Shown: in pieces, positions 17,519 through 26,129 of the stretch
Position numbering within the stretch: position 1 is the stretch's first letter
Layout: each line of letters starts with the position of its first letter
Source of the DNA: Chromatiaceae bacterium
GTDB taxonomy: Bacteria; Pseudomonadota; Gammaproteobacteria; Chromatiales; Chromatiaceae
Direction of reading: 5' to 3'
Length of the DNA stretch: 64,000 nt
NCBI GenBank assembly: GCA_025458165.1
Contig: JALOTB010000006.1
Coordinates: 62,001-126,000, forward strand
The notes under the pieces: generated by a model
What the model was told of the DNA's origin: nothing
Database searches by the model: none
Seen by the model: only the letters and a program-made list of their open reading frames with translations
Program-made: the position numbers and the translations under genes

Positions 17519-18079
17519 TCAACCACCGCGACGCGGATGCGCGGGGTCTGTGAATCGGGCCGGTGGCGGCGGTCGATCGCCGGGATCTAAGGCCCGGGCG
17601 CTCGAGGCAGATGGGCGGCGGCGTAGTCCCGAACCGCTACGTAAGCCTCCCTCAGCTCGTCCGTCAAACCGCGAGCCTTTTTGCAGCGCGGCCGCCAGGT
17701 CTGCCAAGTCCTCCACGTACTCATGGACCAAGCGGTTGCGCAACAGGCGCATTCCGAGCCAAGCGTCGGGGTGAGAGACAAATCCCAGCTTGTGGGCAAG
17801 GTTGAGGTTATCGAGCGCCGTTCCTCTGCGCTCACCTGTCGCCACGAGCAAAGCGGGGAGCAGCTTGTCGACGATGGTGTCCTGCATCCGGGAAAACTTG
17901 CCGACAAAGGATTCGAGCCGATCGATCCCTTCCGGTGTACCGAGCAGGGAGGTCAGCCATTCCACCGCAAGATCGCCCGTGGCGGTGGCGAAGAGGCGAG
18001 CCGTCACGCCCGCCAGTTGCTGATCTTCCCGGGAGACAAGATCGAGCAGTTGCCAGACTCGTTCGACTGGATCGGTCAT
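17519..18079 (-). CDS. hepT: HepT-like HEPN toxin, probably frameshifted near the C-terminus
   Basis: HEPN-domain RNase of a type VII HepT/MntA toxin-antitoxin pair. The R-x4-H motif with its trailing Tyr is present at R114-N-R-L-V-H119-E-Y121. After K134 the raw frame turns into Arg/Ser/Pro-rich non-protein-like sequence. Dropping one A from the five-A run (17678-17682, minus strand) instead gives a plausible HEPN ending, KARGLTDELREAYVAV and so on, to a stop at 17587. So the gene has a one-base insertion, a sequencing error or a slippery site after the catalytic motif. ATG 18079 overlaps the antitoxin stop. Confidence 0.75.
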   Translation of the reverse strand: MTDPVERVWQLLDLVSREDQQLAGVTARLFATATGDLAVEWLTSLLGTPEGIDRLESFVGKFSRMQDTIVDKLLPALLVATGERRGTALDNLNLAHKLGFVSHPDAWLGMRLLRNRLVHEYVEDLADLAAALQKGSRFDGRAEGGLRSGSGLRRRPSASSARALDPGDRPPPPARFTDPAHPRRGG

Positions 18080-18375
18080 AACCGCACCCCTGTGCGGCGG
18101 GCCTCGACGTCGATTGGACGCTTGGGTTCGCCCTGCCGATGGACGACGACATCGATGCGCTGCATGCCCAAGGCGCGTTGCAGTGCAGCATAGAGCTGAA
18201 TCTGCCGCTCAAGGGCGTCCGACGCGGACCCCTCGACCTCCACGTAGAGGTCGATGTCACCGCCCTTGGCCTCGTCGTCGACCCTCGACCCGAACAGCCA
18301 TACCCGCGCGCCATTGCCCAGCGTGCGCTGAACGGCGTCGCGGATTATGGCGCGCTGATCCTCAGTCAATCGCAT
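18076..18375 (-). CDS. mntA: MntA-like nucleotidyltransferase antitoxin
   Basis: A 99 aa minimal nucleotidyltransferase starting at ATG 18375 (MRLTEDQRAII). The frame is open further upstream but adds unlikely residues. The catalytic signature is GSRVDDEAKGGDIDLYV, i.e. a GS..DxD motif, followed by DVVVH with the third acidic residue. In characterised pairs MntA AMPylates the HEPN toxin on a Tyr next to the RNase motif. Here that Tyr is Y121 of the neighbour. The antitoxin gene comes first and overlaps the toxin gene by 4 nt, the usual order. Confidence 0.85.
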   Translation of the reverse strand: MRLTEDQRAIIRDAVQRTLGNGARVWLFGSRVDDEAKGGDIDLYVEVEGSASDALERQIQLYAALQRALGMQRIDVVVHRQGEPKRPIDVEARRTGVRL

Positions 18376-18491
18376 GGCCGGGATTATAGATCGCCCAGAA
18401 CATCCGACACGGGCGGGGTACAAACGCTGCTTCCGCGAGTTTCGAGTTGGTACCGCGATCGCGTGGCGGTGCCCGGCGCACGATCATGCGG

Positions 18492-19679
18492 TCACTCCGC
18501 CTGAGAAGGCCCCGTTCGACGCGCTTTGGCCCGGTTTGCTACCTCTTCGTAGAACTGGATCATCCGCTCGGCGAGCACGGGGGCCGACCAGCCCTGGGCG
18601 TAGCGGTGGGCCTCGGCCGCGAGGGCGGCGCGTAGCTCGGGCTCGGTGAGCAGGCGCACGGCCTTGGACGCGAAGTCGGCCTCGTCGTCCTCGGCGATCA
18701 GGCAGCCGCGGCCGTCGTCGAGCACCTCGCGGGTGCCCATGATCGCGGTCGAGACCACCGGTACCCCAAGCGCCATCGCCTCTAGCAGGACCAGGCCCTG
18801 GGTCTCGGTGCGGGAGGCGAAGACGAAGGCTGCCCCCGCGCAGTAGCAGTCCTCCAGCGCCCCGTCGCGGCTTAGGTAGCCGACGAAGAGGACGTGGTCG
18901 CGCAGTCCGAGGCGGGTACTGAGGGCCTCAAGCTCTCGGCGTGCCGGCCCTTCGCCGGCGATCACCAGAAGGACGTCCGGCACCTGCCGGCGCACCCGCA
19001 CCAGCACGTGGAGGAGAAAATCGATGTTCTTCTCGAAGGCGAGCCGGCCGACGTGGACGAGCACCGGGCGTGCCGGGGCGATGTCGTGCCGCTCGCGGAA
19101 GCGCGCCCCGTCGCCGCTGCTGAAGCGGTCGAGCTCGATTCCGGTCGGGATCACCTCCGCGTGTGTGCCGACCCCGTAGCCGTGCAGGACGTCGAGCATG
19201 GCGCGGGAGGGCACGACCAGGGCGTCGACGGCATTGCACTGGCTGGCCGAGAAGCGCCGCGCCGCCGCCCGCAGCCAGGCGGAGGGGACAAAAGGGATGT
19301 ACTTATCGAGGTATTGCTCGAAGAAGGTATGATAGCTCTCCACTACGGGAAGCCCGAACCGGCGCGCCAGGCCCAGCCCTGCATAGTGGGCGATGAACGG
19401 GGTCTGGATGTGGATCAGGTGGAAGCCCGCGGCGGCGAGCCGCGGGCGGTAGGCCCTGAGCTTGCCGGTTCGCAGAATGCGGTCCTCGGGGTCGAGCGGC
19501 AGGTAGCGCGAGGCCACGCGGATCACCTCGAAGGGCTCCGGCTCGCTGGTGCCGTACTCCGGGGCGATCAAGGTGATCTGGTGCCCCTGCGCGCTGAGCT
19601 CGCGGGCGAAGGTCTGAATCGAGGTGGACACCCCGTTGATCCGCGGGAAGTAGACGTCGGAGATCATCAGGACGCGCAT
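18492..19679 (-). CDS. GT4-family glycosyltransferase
   Basis: A 395 aa GT-B enzyme. The N-terminal domain starts MRVLMISDVYFPRINGVSTS; a TTG 8 codons earlier is possible but less likely. Acceptor-side residues include ESYHTFFEQYLDKYIPFVP. The C-terminal nucleotide-sugar domain contains VLVHVGRLAFEKNIDFLL and the EX7E-type motif ASRTETQGLVLLEAMALGVP. The closest general resemblance is to glycosyltransferases that glucosylate or mannosylate lipids (MgtA/PimB-like), but the acceptor is not determinable. It is a single gene with no sugar-cluster neighbours. Confidence 0.88.
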   Translation of the reverse strand: MRVLMISDVYFPRINGVSTSIQTFARELSAQGHQITLIAPEYGTSEPEPFEVIRVASRYLPLDPEDRILRTGKLRAYRPRLAAAGFHLIHIQTPFIAHYAGLGLARRFGLPVVESYHTFFEQYLDKYIPFVPSAWLRAAARRFSASQCNAVDALVVPSRAMLDVLHGYGVGTHAEVIPTGIELDRFSSGDGARFRERHDIAPARPVLVHVGRLAFEKNIDFLLHVLVRVRRQVPDVLLVIAGEGPARRELEALSTRLGLRDHVLFVGYLSRDGALEDCYCAGAAFVFASRTETQGLVLLEAMALGVPVVSTAIMGTREVLDDGRGCLIAEDDEADFASKAVRLLTEPELRAALAAEAHRYAQGWSAPVLAERMIQFYEEVANRAKARRTGPSQAE

Positions 19680-19760
19680 GGCGGTGGGCTTGGTAACCGT
19701 CAAACCCGACAGATTATCTCCGGTCGTCGACCCGAAACATCACGAACGGGTGATGCGGCG

Positions 19761-20129
19761 ATGAAAAAAATGCTCCGACCGACCGCTTGCGCGGTCCTCG
19801 TTCTTATGCCGCTCGCGAGCGCGCCCGTCGTCGGCGACAAGCTGCCCCCGCTGTGGGGCTACGGGGTCAAGACGTGCAGCGATTTCCTGACCGCCGCCCA
19901 AGGCTGGGATGCGGGGAGGGAGCCGGAATCGGTCGAGTACCGCCGTTATCAGGACTGGCTGACGGGGTTCGTCTCCGGGCTCAATCTCGCGACCGGAAAG
20001 GACGTGCTGCGGGGTGCGGACATCGATGGGGCCATGGGGCGTATCCGCGCCCACTGCGGCGGGAACCCCAAGGACGACTTCTTCACGGCGACCATGGACT
20101 TGGTGCGGATGCTGAGCGGGCTGCGCTGA
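19761..20129 (+). CDS. Small exported protein of unknown function
   Basis: A 122 aa protein. The Sec signal (MKKMLRPTACAVLVLMPLASAPVVG) is followed by an about 95-residue domain with two Cys (KTCSDFL and AHCGGNP), the segment RRYQDWLTGFVSGLNLATG and the ending DDFFTATMDLVRMLSG. This pattern (C..F, Y..WL.GF.SG.N, C..NP) is common in short periplasmic proteins of proteobacteria with no established role. The start ATG lies 20 nt after a possible site rich in G. It is divergent from the glycosyltransferase and precedes the pst operon. Confidence 0.75.
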   Translation: MKKMLRPTACAVLVLMPLASAPVVGDKLPPLWGYGVKTCSDFLTAAQGWDAGREPESVEYRRYQDWLTGFVSGLNLATGKDVLRGADIDGAMGRIRAHCGGNPKDDFFTATMDLVRMLSGLR

Positions 20130-20184
20130 GAAGGCGCCCAGGGATGGGGCGCGGCGCGTGCGGGGGAGGTGGCGCGCGGCTCGG

Positions 20185-20224
20185 CGGTCACGGAACCGTC
20201 ACACAGGCGACATAAAATGACAAC
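20185..20224 (+). promoter_or_regulatory. Pho-box-like tandem repeat upstream of pstS
   Basis: Four 7-mers occur exactly every 11 bp: CGGTCAC (20185), CCGTCAC (20196), GCGACAT (20207) and TGACAAC (20218). The first two fit the Pho-box half-site CTGTCAY well; the others are weaker. An A/C-rich hexamer resembling a -10 (AGAATA, 20236-20241) lies 11 nt downstream. Spacing and position suggest PhoB-dependent control of the pst operon. Confidence 0.5.
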
Positions 20225-20279
20225 CCTTGGCCTCCAGAATACGGGCTCGCTTACATCCCCCAAGACCCAGAGGTTGATC

Positions 20280-21329
20280 ATGAACAAGACCCTGATCGCC
20301 GTCGCCGTGACCGCCGCCGCGGCCTCCTTCGCCACTCATGCCCTGGCCCGGGACGCCATCTCGATCGTTGGATCTTCCACCGTGTTTCCGTTCTCGACCG
20401 CCGTCGCCGAGAACTTCGGCCGCACCAGCTCCTTCAAGACCCCCAAGGTCGAGTCCACCGGCACTGGCGGTGGCATGAAGCTCTTCTGCTCCGGCGTCGG
20501 CGTCAACCATCCCGACATCACCAATGCCTCCCGTGGTATGAAGGCCTCGGAGTTCGACAATTGCGCAGCCAACGGGGTGAAGGAGGTCGTCGAGGTCAAG
20601 ATCGGCTTCGACGGCATCGCCATCGCCAACTCCAAGGCCGCCCGCGAGTATGACCTGACCCTCAAGGAAATCTGGCTGGCCCTGGCCAAGGACGTGCCGG
20701 ACCCCAAGGGCGGTGACGCACTCGTCGCCAACCCTTACAAGACCTGGAAGGAGGTCAACCCGGCGCTGCCCGACGCCAAGATCGAGGTCCTTGGGCCCCC
20801 GCCAACCTCCGGGACGCGTGACGCCTTCGTCGAGCTGGCGATGGAGGGCGGCTGCAACGCGATCGACTCGATCAAGGCCCTGAAGAAGGCAGACGAGAAG
20901 AAGCACAAGGCCGTTTGCCACGGTGTGCGCGAGGACGGCGTATTCGTCGAGGCGGGCGAGAACGACAACCTGATCGTCCAGAAGCTGGTAGCTAACCCCA
21001 ACGCGATCGGGATCTTCGGCTTTAGCTTCCTGGATCAGAACGCCGACAAGATCCAGGGCGCGAAGATCAACGGTGTCTCGCCCACCTACGAGACCATCGC
21101 GAGCGGCGATTACCCGGTCTCCCGCTCCATCTACTTCTACGTCAAGAAGGCCCACGTCGGGACCATTCCTGGCATCGCCGAGTTTGTGAAGGAGTTCACC
21201 AGCGACGCCGCCTGGGGGCCCGAGGGCTACCTGGCCGACAAGGGACTGATCTCCCTGCCCGATGCGGAGCGCGCCAAGTGGGCGTCGAGCGCTCAGGCGA
21301 TGGAGCCGATGGCGAAGCCCAGCAAGTAA
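20280..21329 (+). CDS. pstS: Periplasmic phosphate-binding protein PstS
   Basis: A 349 aa phosphate receptor. The start is ATG 20280 with AGAGG upstream; the longer frame from 20169 would translate the Pho-box region. The signal peptide ends near THALA-RD. The phosphate-binding signatures are SIVGSSTVFPF near the N-terminus, STGTGGGMKLFC, and PTSGTRDAFVELAM. It is of the longer gammaproteobacterial type with extra Cys residues (FCSGVG, FDNCAA, GGCNA, AVCHG). It delivers phosphate to PstCAB. A strong hairpin follows the gene. Confidence 0.95.
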   Translation: MNKTLIAVAVTAAAASFATHALARDAISIVGSSTVFPFSTAVAENFGRTSSFKTPKVESTGTGGGMKLFCSGVGVNHPDITNASRGMKASEFDNCAANGVKEVVEVKIGFDGIAIANSKAAREYDLTLKEIWLALAKDVPDPKGGDALVANPYKTWKEVNPALPDAKIEVLGPPPTSGTRDAFVELAMEGGCNAIDSIKALKKADEKKHKAVCHGVREDGVFVEAGENDNLIVQKLVANPNAIGIFGFSFLDQNADKIQGAKINGVSPTYETIASGDYPVSRSIYFYVKKAHVGTIPGIAEFVKEFTSDAAWGPEGYLADKGLISLPDAERAKWASSAQAMEPMAKPSK

Positions 21330-21363
21330 GGACGCTGAGAGCCGGGCACTGACCCCGGCCGGC

Positions 21364-21393
21364 GCCGGCGGCCTCAGGGCCGCCGGCCCTTTT
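21364..21393 (+). terminator. Strong hairpin between pstS and pstC
   Basis: A perfect 10-bp stem GCCGGCGGCC / GGCCGCCGGC with a 4-nt TCAG loop is followed by CCTTTTG. It looks like an intrinsic terminator or attenuator that lets some transcription continue. It would give more PstS than membrane components, as is usual for binding-protein operons. Confidence 0.75.
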
Positions 21394-21415
21394 GCCTCAG
21401 AGCGGACTGACGTCC

Positions 21416-22804
21416 ATGCAGTCGACACTGTTGATCGTCCTCCTCGGGATCATCGCCCTGGCCTATCACTTCGGGCGCAAGCGCGCGGTTGCGGTGGCGG
21501 GCGGGCCGACGCAGATCAAGACCCTGCACTCCCTGCCGACCTACTACGGCCTCTACGCCGCCCTCTGGGCGGGGCTGCCGGCGCTGCTCTTGCTTGGATT
21601 CTGGGCGGGGTTCCAGGAGACGGTCGTCACGGCGATGGTCAAGGCCCAGCTCCCGGCCGAGATGACGGCCGGGTTGTCGCCGGGCCGGCTCGGGCTGCTG
21701 GTCAACGATATCCGCAATCTCGCCACCGGCAACATCGTCTCCAGCGAGGTGACGCCGGAGATCCAGGCCGCCGCTGACAACTATCTGCGGCTTCAGGGCA
21801 TCGCGAGCATCGCCCTCTGGGCCCTGGTCCTCGCGGTCGCCGCCGGAGGGATCTCGCTCGCCTGGCGGAGCATGGCCCCGCAGCTTCGCGCCCGGAATCG
21901 GGTCGAGTCCACCATCATGGTGATCCTGGTGGTGTTCTCCTCGATCGCGATCCTGACCACCTTGGGCATCGTCCTGTCAGTGGTCTTCGAGTCGATCCTG
22001 TTTTTCCGCAGTGTGCCGCTGACCGAGTTCTTCTTCGGCACCCACTGGAGCCCGCAGATCGCGCTGCGGGCCGATCAGGTCGGCGCGGCCGGGGCCTTCG
22101 GCGCGGTCCCGCTCTTCACCGGGACCCTTTTGATCTCGTTCATCGCTATGCTGATCGCAGTGCCGATCGGCCTGATGTCGGCGATCTATCTCTCCGAGTA
22201 CGCCCCGCGCCGCGTCCGTTCGCTGGCCAAGCCGGCGCTGGAGATCCTCGCGGGTATCCCGACCGTGGTCTACGGCTTCTTCGCGGCCTTGACGGTGGCG
22301 CCCTTTGTGCGCGACCTGGGGGCGAGCCTCGGGCTCGACGTTTCCTCCGAGAGCGCGCTCGCCGCCGGCTTCGTGATGGGGATCATGATTATCCCCTTCG
22401 TCTCGTCGCTGTCCGACGACGTGATCAACGCCGTGCCGCAATCGATGCGCGACGGCTCCTATGCACTCGGTGCGACCCAGTCGGAGACGGTGCGGCGGGT
22501 CATCATCCCCGCGGCGCTCCCCGGGATCGTCGGTGGCGTCCTCCTTGCGGTGTCCCGCGCGATCGGTGAGACGATGATCGTGGTCATGGCCGCTGGCATG
22601 GCGGCCAATCTGACTTGGAACCCGATCGAGAGCGTGACCACGGTGACGGTGCAGATCGTCACCCTGCTCACGGGTGATCAGGAGTTTGACAGTCCGAAGA
22701 CCCTCGCCGCCTTCGCGCTCGGGCTCACGCTCTTCGTCGTCACCCTGACGCTCAACATCATCGCCCTGCACATCGTGCGCAAGTATCGAGAGCAGTATGA
22801 GTAA
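21416..22804 (+). CDS. pstC: Phosphate ABC permease PstC
   Basis: A 462 aa inner-membrane permease, longer than E. coli PstC (319 aa). The additional N-terminal region has three or more helices and a soluble segment (about 1-160). The permease core has the EAA-type loop SMRDGSYALGATQSETVRRV and the conserved GIPTVVYGFFA. ATG 21416 is chosen over TTG 21392, which lies inside the terminator tail. It overlaps pstA by 8 nt. Confidence 0.93.
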   Translation: MQSTLLIVLLGIIALAYHFGRKRAVAVAGGPTQIKTLHSLPTYYGLYAALWAGLPALLLLGFWAGFQETVVTAMVKAQLPAEMTAGLSPGRLGLLVNDIRNLATGNIVSSEVTPEIQAAADNYLRLQGIASIALWALVLAVAAGGISLAWRSMAPQLRARNRVESTIMVILVVFSSIAILTTLGIVLSVVFESILFFRSVPLTEFFFGTHWSPQIALRADQVGAAGAFGAVPLFTGTLLISFIAMLIAVPIGLMSAIYLSEYAPRRVRSLAKPALEILAGIPTVVYGFFAALTVAPFVRDLGASLGLDVSSESALAAGFVMGIMIIPFVSSLSDDVINAVPQSMRDGSYALGATQSETVRRVIIPAALPGIVGGVLLAVSRAIGETMIVVMAAGMAANLTWNPIESVTTVTVQIVTLLTGDQEFDSPKTLAAFALGLTLFVVTLTLNIIALHIVRKYREQYE

Positions 22805-24110
22805 CCCAGCGACACCCGACGGCGCGAACAGCCCGCGGCGGGCCATCGACGCCGTCAACGCGAGTCTCAAGCGGCGCTATGCGGCCGAGAAGCGCTTCCG
22901 GCTGATGGGGATGAGCGCGGTCATCCTTGGCCTGGCCTTCGTCGCGATCCTGTTCGTCGACATCGTGGCCAAAGGCTGGCCGGCCTTCCAGCAGACCTCC
23001 ATCCAGCTCCCGATCTATTTCGACGCCCAGGTCATCGACCCCGAGGGTACCCGCGAGGCCGATACCCTCTCGCGCGCCAACTATGTGGTGCTGGCGCGCG
23101 ACGCCTTGCGGGCCCAGTTCCCGGACGTGCAGGGGCGTACCGACGTGCGGGCGCTCAACGCGATGCTGAGCCCCGGGGTGCCCCAGCAGCTCCGCGAGCT
23201 GGTGATGGCGGACCCGAGCCTGATCGGCACCACCCAGGAGATCTGGCTGATTGCGGACGACGACGTCGACCAGTTCGTCAAAGGCGCCATCCCACGGGAC
23301 GTCCCGGAGCTCGAGCGGCGGGTCAAGGACCAGACGGTGGCCTGGATCGACGCCCTCGACGAGCGCGGCCGGATCGAGAAGAAGTTCAACACCACTTTCT
23401 TCACCGCTGGGGCCTCGCGTGAGCCGGAGCTCGCCGGCATCGCTGGGGCCCTGATGGGGTCCTTCTACACCCTGGTCCTGACGCTGCTATTCTCTTTCCC
23501 GATCGCGGTCGGAGCGGCGCTCTATCTCGAGGAGTTCGCGCCCAAGAACAAATGGACCGACATCATCGAGGTCAATATCAACAATCTGGCGGCGGTCCCC
23601 TCGATTGTCTTCGGCCTGCTCGGTCTCGCGGTCTTTATCAGCTTCTTCGGCGTGCCGCGCTCGACGCCGCTGGTGGGTGCTCTGGTCCTCACCCTGATGA
23701 CCCTGCCGACCATCATCATCGCGAGCCGGGCCGCGCTGAAGTCGGTCCCACCGTCGATCCGCGAGGCCGCGCTCGGCGTTGGCGCCTCGCCGCTACAGAC
23801 CCAATTCCACCATGTCCTGCCGCTCGCGATGCCGGGCATGCTCACCGGGACCATCATCGGCATGGCCCAGGCCCTGGGCGAGACCGCACCGCTGCTCATG
23901 ATCGGCATGATCGCCTTTATCGTGGACATCCCGGGCGGTTTCACGGACCCTTCCACCGTCCTCCCGGTGCAGATTTTCCTTTGGGCGGACAGCCCCGAGC
24001 GCGGGTTTATCGAGAAGACCTCGGCCGCCATCATGGTGCTGCTCGGGTTCTTGCTCTTGATGAACCTCACGGCGGTGCTCCTGCGCCGCAAGTTCGAGCG
24101 GCGCTGGTAG
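22797..24110 (+). CDS. pstA: Phosphate ABC permease PstA
   Basis: A 437 aa permease with an enlarged N-terminal part: one helix at about 40-60, then a periplasmic stretch to about residue 215. The PstA core follows with NNLAAVPSIVFGLLGLAVF, SIREAALGVGASPLQTQFHH and MAQALGETAPLLMIGM. It pairs with PstC to form the phosphate channel. The ATG lies inside the pstC end, so translation is coupled. pstB starts 50 nt downstream. Confidence 0.93.
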   Translation: MSNPATPDGANSPRRAIDAVNASLKRRYAAEKRFRLMGMSAVILGLAFVAILFVDIVAKGWPAFQQTSIQLPIYFDAQVIDPEGTREADTLSRANYVVLARDALRAQFPDVQGRTDVRALNAMLSPGVPQQLRELVMADPSLIGTTQEIWLIADDDVDQFVKGAIPRDVPELERRVKDQTVAWIDALDERGRIEKKFNTTFFTAGASREPELAGIAGALMGSFYTLVLTLLFSFPIAVGAALYLEEFAPKNKWTDIIEVNINNLAAVPSIVFGLLGLAVFISFFGVPRSTPLVGALVLTLMTLPTIIIASRAALKSVPPSIREAALGVGASPLQTQFHHVLPLAMPGMLTGTIIGMAQALGETAPLLMIGMIAFIVDIPGGFTDPSTVLPVQIFLWADSPERGFIEKTSAAIMVLLGFLLLMNLTAVLLRRKFERRW

Positions 24111-24159
24111 GCCGCGCGCGCACCACTGATCGGAACACGACAAGAGCTGACGACAGACT

Positions 24160-25029
24160 ATGAGCACGACAGCAGCAGAGGTTGGCCGGGCGACGCCGAC
24201 CGGCGCGATCACGGCGGCGGACCTGGAGAAGGACCGCTCCTTCAAGGGCACCATCGGGGACATCACCTCCCCGAACGCCCGCATGGTGTGCCGGGACGTC
24301 AACGTGTATTACGGTGACAAGCAGGCGATCAAGAGGGTAAGCCTCGACATCGGCAAGAACGAGGTGGTGTCGATGATCGGCCCCTCGGGCTGCGGCAAGT
24401 CGACCTTCCTGCGCTGCCTGAACCGCATGAACGACACCATCCCGGGCTGCCGCGTCACCGGACTGATCGCGCTCGACGGGGTCGATGTCTACGACAAGAA
24501 GCTCGACGTGGTGCCCCTGCGCGCCCAGGTCGGCATGGTGTTCCAGAAGCCGAACCCCTTCCCCAAGTCGATCTACGAGAACGTTGCCTACGGACCCCGC
24601 ATCCATGGGCTGACCAACAACAAGACCGAGCTCGACGAGCTCGTCGAGACCAGCCTGCGCAAGGCGGGTCTGTGGGAGGAGGTCAAGGACCGCCTCGATC
24701 AGCCCGGCACCGGCCTCTCGGGCGGTCAGCAGCAGCGCCTGTGCATCGCCCGCACCATCGCCGTGTCGCCCGAGGTGATCCTGATGGACGAGCCCTGCTC
24801 GGCGCTCGACCCCATCGCGACCGCCAAGATCGAGGAGCTGATCGACGAGCTGCGCGAGAACTACAGCATCGCCATCGTCACCCACTCGATGCAGCAGGCG
24901 GCGCGGGTCTCCCAGCGCACCGCCTACTTCCACCTGGGTGACCTGGTCGAGGTCGGCGAGACCGACCAGATCTTCACCAACCCGCAGCACAAGCTGACGG
25001 AAGACTACATCACAGGGCGCTTCGGTTGA
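24160..25029 (+). CDS. pstB: Phosphate ABC transporter ATPase PstB
   Basis: A 289 aa ATPase with Walker [10 protein letters not shown] (about 74-82), Q-loop [20 protein letters not shown], signature [16 protein letters not shown], Walker [16 protein letters not shown] and switch His in VTHSMQQA. The [10 protein letters not shown] and DEPCSALDP sequences are specific to PstB. It carries an extra about 30 N-terminal residues relative to E. coli. The stop is embedded in the phoU start (TTGA). Confidence 0.97.
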   Translation: MSTTAAEVGRATPTGAITAADLEKDRSFKGTIGDITSPNARMVCRDVNVYYGDKQAIKRVSLDIGKNEVVSMIGPSGCGKSTFLRCLNRMNDTIPGCRVTGLIALDGVDVYDKKLDVVPLRAQVGMVFQKPNPFPKSIYENVAYGPRIHGLTNNKTELDELVETSLRKAGLWEEVKDRLDQPGTGLSGGQQQRLCIARTIAVSPEVILMDEPCSALDPIATAKIEELIDELRENYSIAIVTHSMQQAARVSQRTAYFHLGDLVEVGETDQIFTNPQHKLTEDYITGRFG

Positions 25030-25760
25030 GCGACGACGTCACCCGGGGCCATACGGTCCGCCGCTACGACGAGGAGCTCGGCAAGGTCCGGGGGCTGGTG
25101 CTCGAGATGGGCGAGTACGCCCTGGAGCAGCTCGGCTCGGCGGTGCAGGCACTCATCACCGGCGACGCCACGCTGGCCCGCCGGGTGGTCGACAAGGAGC
25201 GCCGCCTCGACCTCTTCGAGCTCGACACCGACGAGGCGATCTTCAATCTGATCGCCAAGCGCCAGCCGGCGGCGGTCGATCTGCGTCTGATCATCGCCCT
25301 GTCCAAGGCGACCGGGGACCTGGAGCGCTCGGGCGACAAGGCCAATCAGATCGCCTGGTGCACCATCCGTCTGCTGGAGCGTGAGGGCCAGCAGCCGCCG
25401 GCCAAACTGCTGCACCACGTGCGCTCGCTGCACGGGATGTCCTCGACCATGCTGGAGCGTGCCCTCGAGGCCCTGTCCAAGACCGATGTCGATCTCGCCC
25501 TGGACGTCTTCGAGGGCGGCAAGCGCCTGGACGAGGAGTTCGACGCGGCGCTTCGCCATCTGATGACCTTCGTCATGGAGGACGTCACCCTGGTCGGTCT
25601 GGTCCTCGACATGGTCTTCGCCCTGCGCGCCTTGGAGCGGGTGGGGGATCACGCCGGCAACATCGCCGAGCAGGTGATCTTCGTCGCCCAGGGCCGTGAC
25701 GTGCGCTACCAGAACAAAGAGATCCTCATCGAGGCCCTGCGCCGGCGCAAGGCGTCCTGA
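25026..25760 (+). CDS. phoU: Phosphate signalling regulator PhoU
   Basis: A 244 aa all-helical protein with two PhoU repeats (each about 90 residues); metal-binding E/D-rich motifs include [18 protein letters not shown] and GDKANQIA. PhoU ties the transport state of PstSCAB to the PhoR kinase and restrains uptake. It starts at TTG 25026 overlapping the pstB stop and ends the operon. No phoB or phoR genes are in this window. Confidence 0.94.
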   Translation: MSDDVTRGHTVRRYDEELGKVRGLVLEMGEYALEQLGSAVQALITGDATLARRVVDKERRLDLFELDTDEAIFNLIAKRQPAAVDLRLIIALSKATGDLERSGDKANQIAWCTIRLLEREGQQPPAKLLHHVRSLHGMSSTMLERALEALSKTDVDLALDVFEGGKRLDEEFDAALRHLMTFVMEDVTLVGLVLDMVFALRALERVGDHAGNIAEQVIFVAQGRDVRYQNKEILIEALRRRKAS

Positions 25761-25834
25761 TCGGCCCGCGGCCTTGGATGGCCGCACCCCAGCATGCTAG
25801 CCTCCCGGCTTCGCGTCCTCATCCGCCGGGCTCC

Positions 25835-26128
25835 ATGCAGGCCGCCATCCTCTCTCAGCTCCTCGACCTCATTTGTGACCTCTACGAGGACACCGAGGGG
25901 GTCTATGAGCGCTTCGATGACCTCCAGCTCTGGTACAACCGCGGCTATGCCAACGGGGTGATCGAGGGGTTGGCCGAGCTCGGCTATCTGGCGCAGGTCG
26001 AAAGTGCGATTGACCCCGACCCCGAGGAGGTGATTGCCGGCCAGGAGGCGTTGCCCTGGGGCAAGGCCTATCGGCACGGGTGGGACATGGGCCGGCGCGA
26101 GACCGGCGAGGTGATGGGGGAGGGCTAG
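25835..26128 (+). CDS. Conserved small hypothetical protein
   Basis: A 97 aa acidic helical protein. ATG 25835 (MQAAILSQLLDLICDLY) is preferred over the open start at 25778, which is Pro-rich and unlike a protein start. It contains LQLWYNRGYANGVIEGLAELGY and GKAYRHGWDMGRRE, patterned Tyr/Gly/Trp repeats that may form a helical hairpin. No domain is recognised and there is no signal peptide. It ends 1 nt before exonuclease III, so the two are probably cotranscribed. Confidence 0.65.
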   Translation: MQAAILSQLLDLICDLYEDTEGVYERFDDLQLWYNRGYANGVIEGLAELGYLAQVESAIDPDPEEVIAGQEALPWGKAYRHGWDMGRRETGEVMGEG

Positions 26129-26129
26129 G

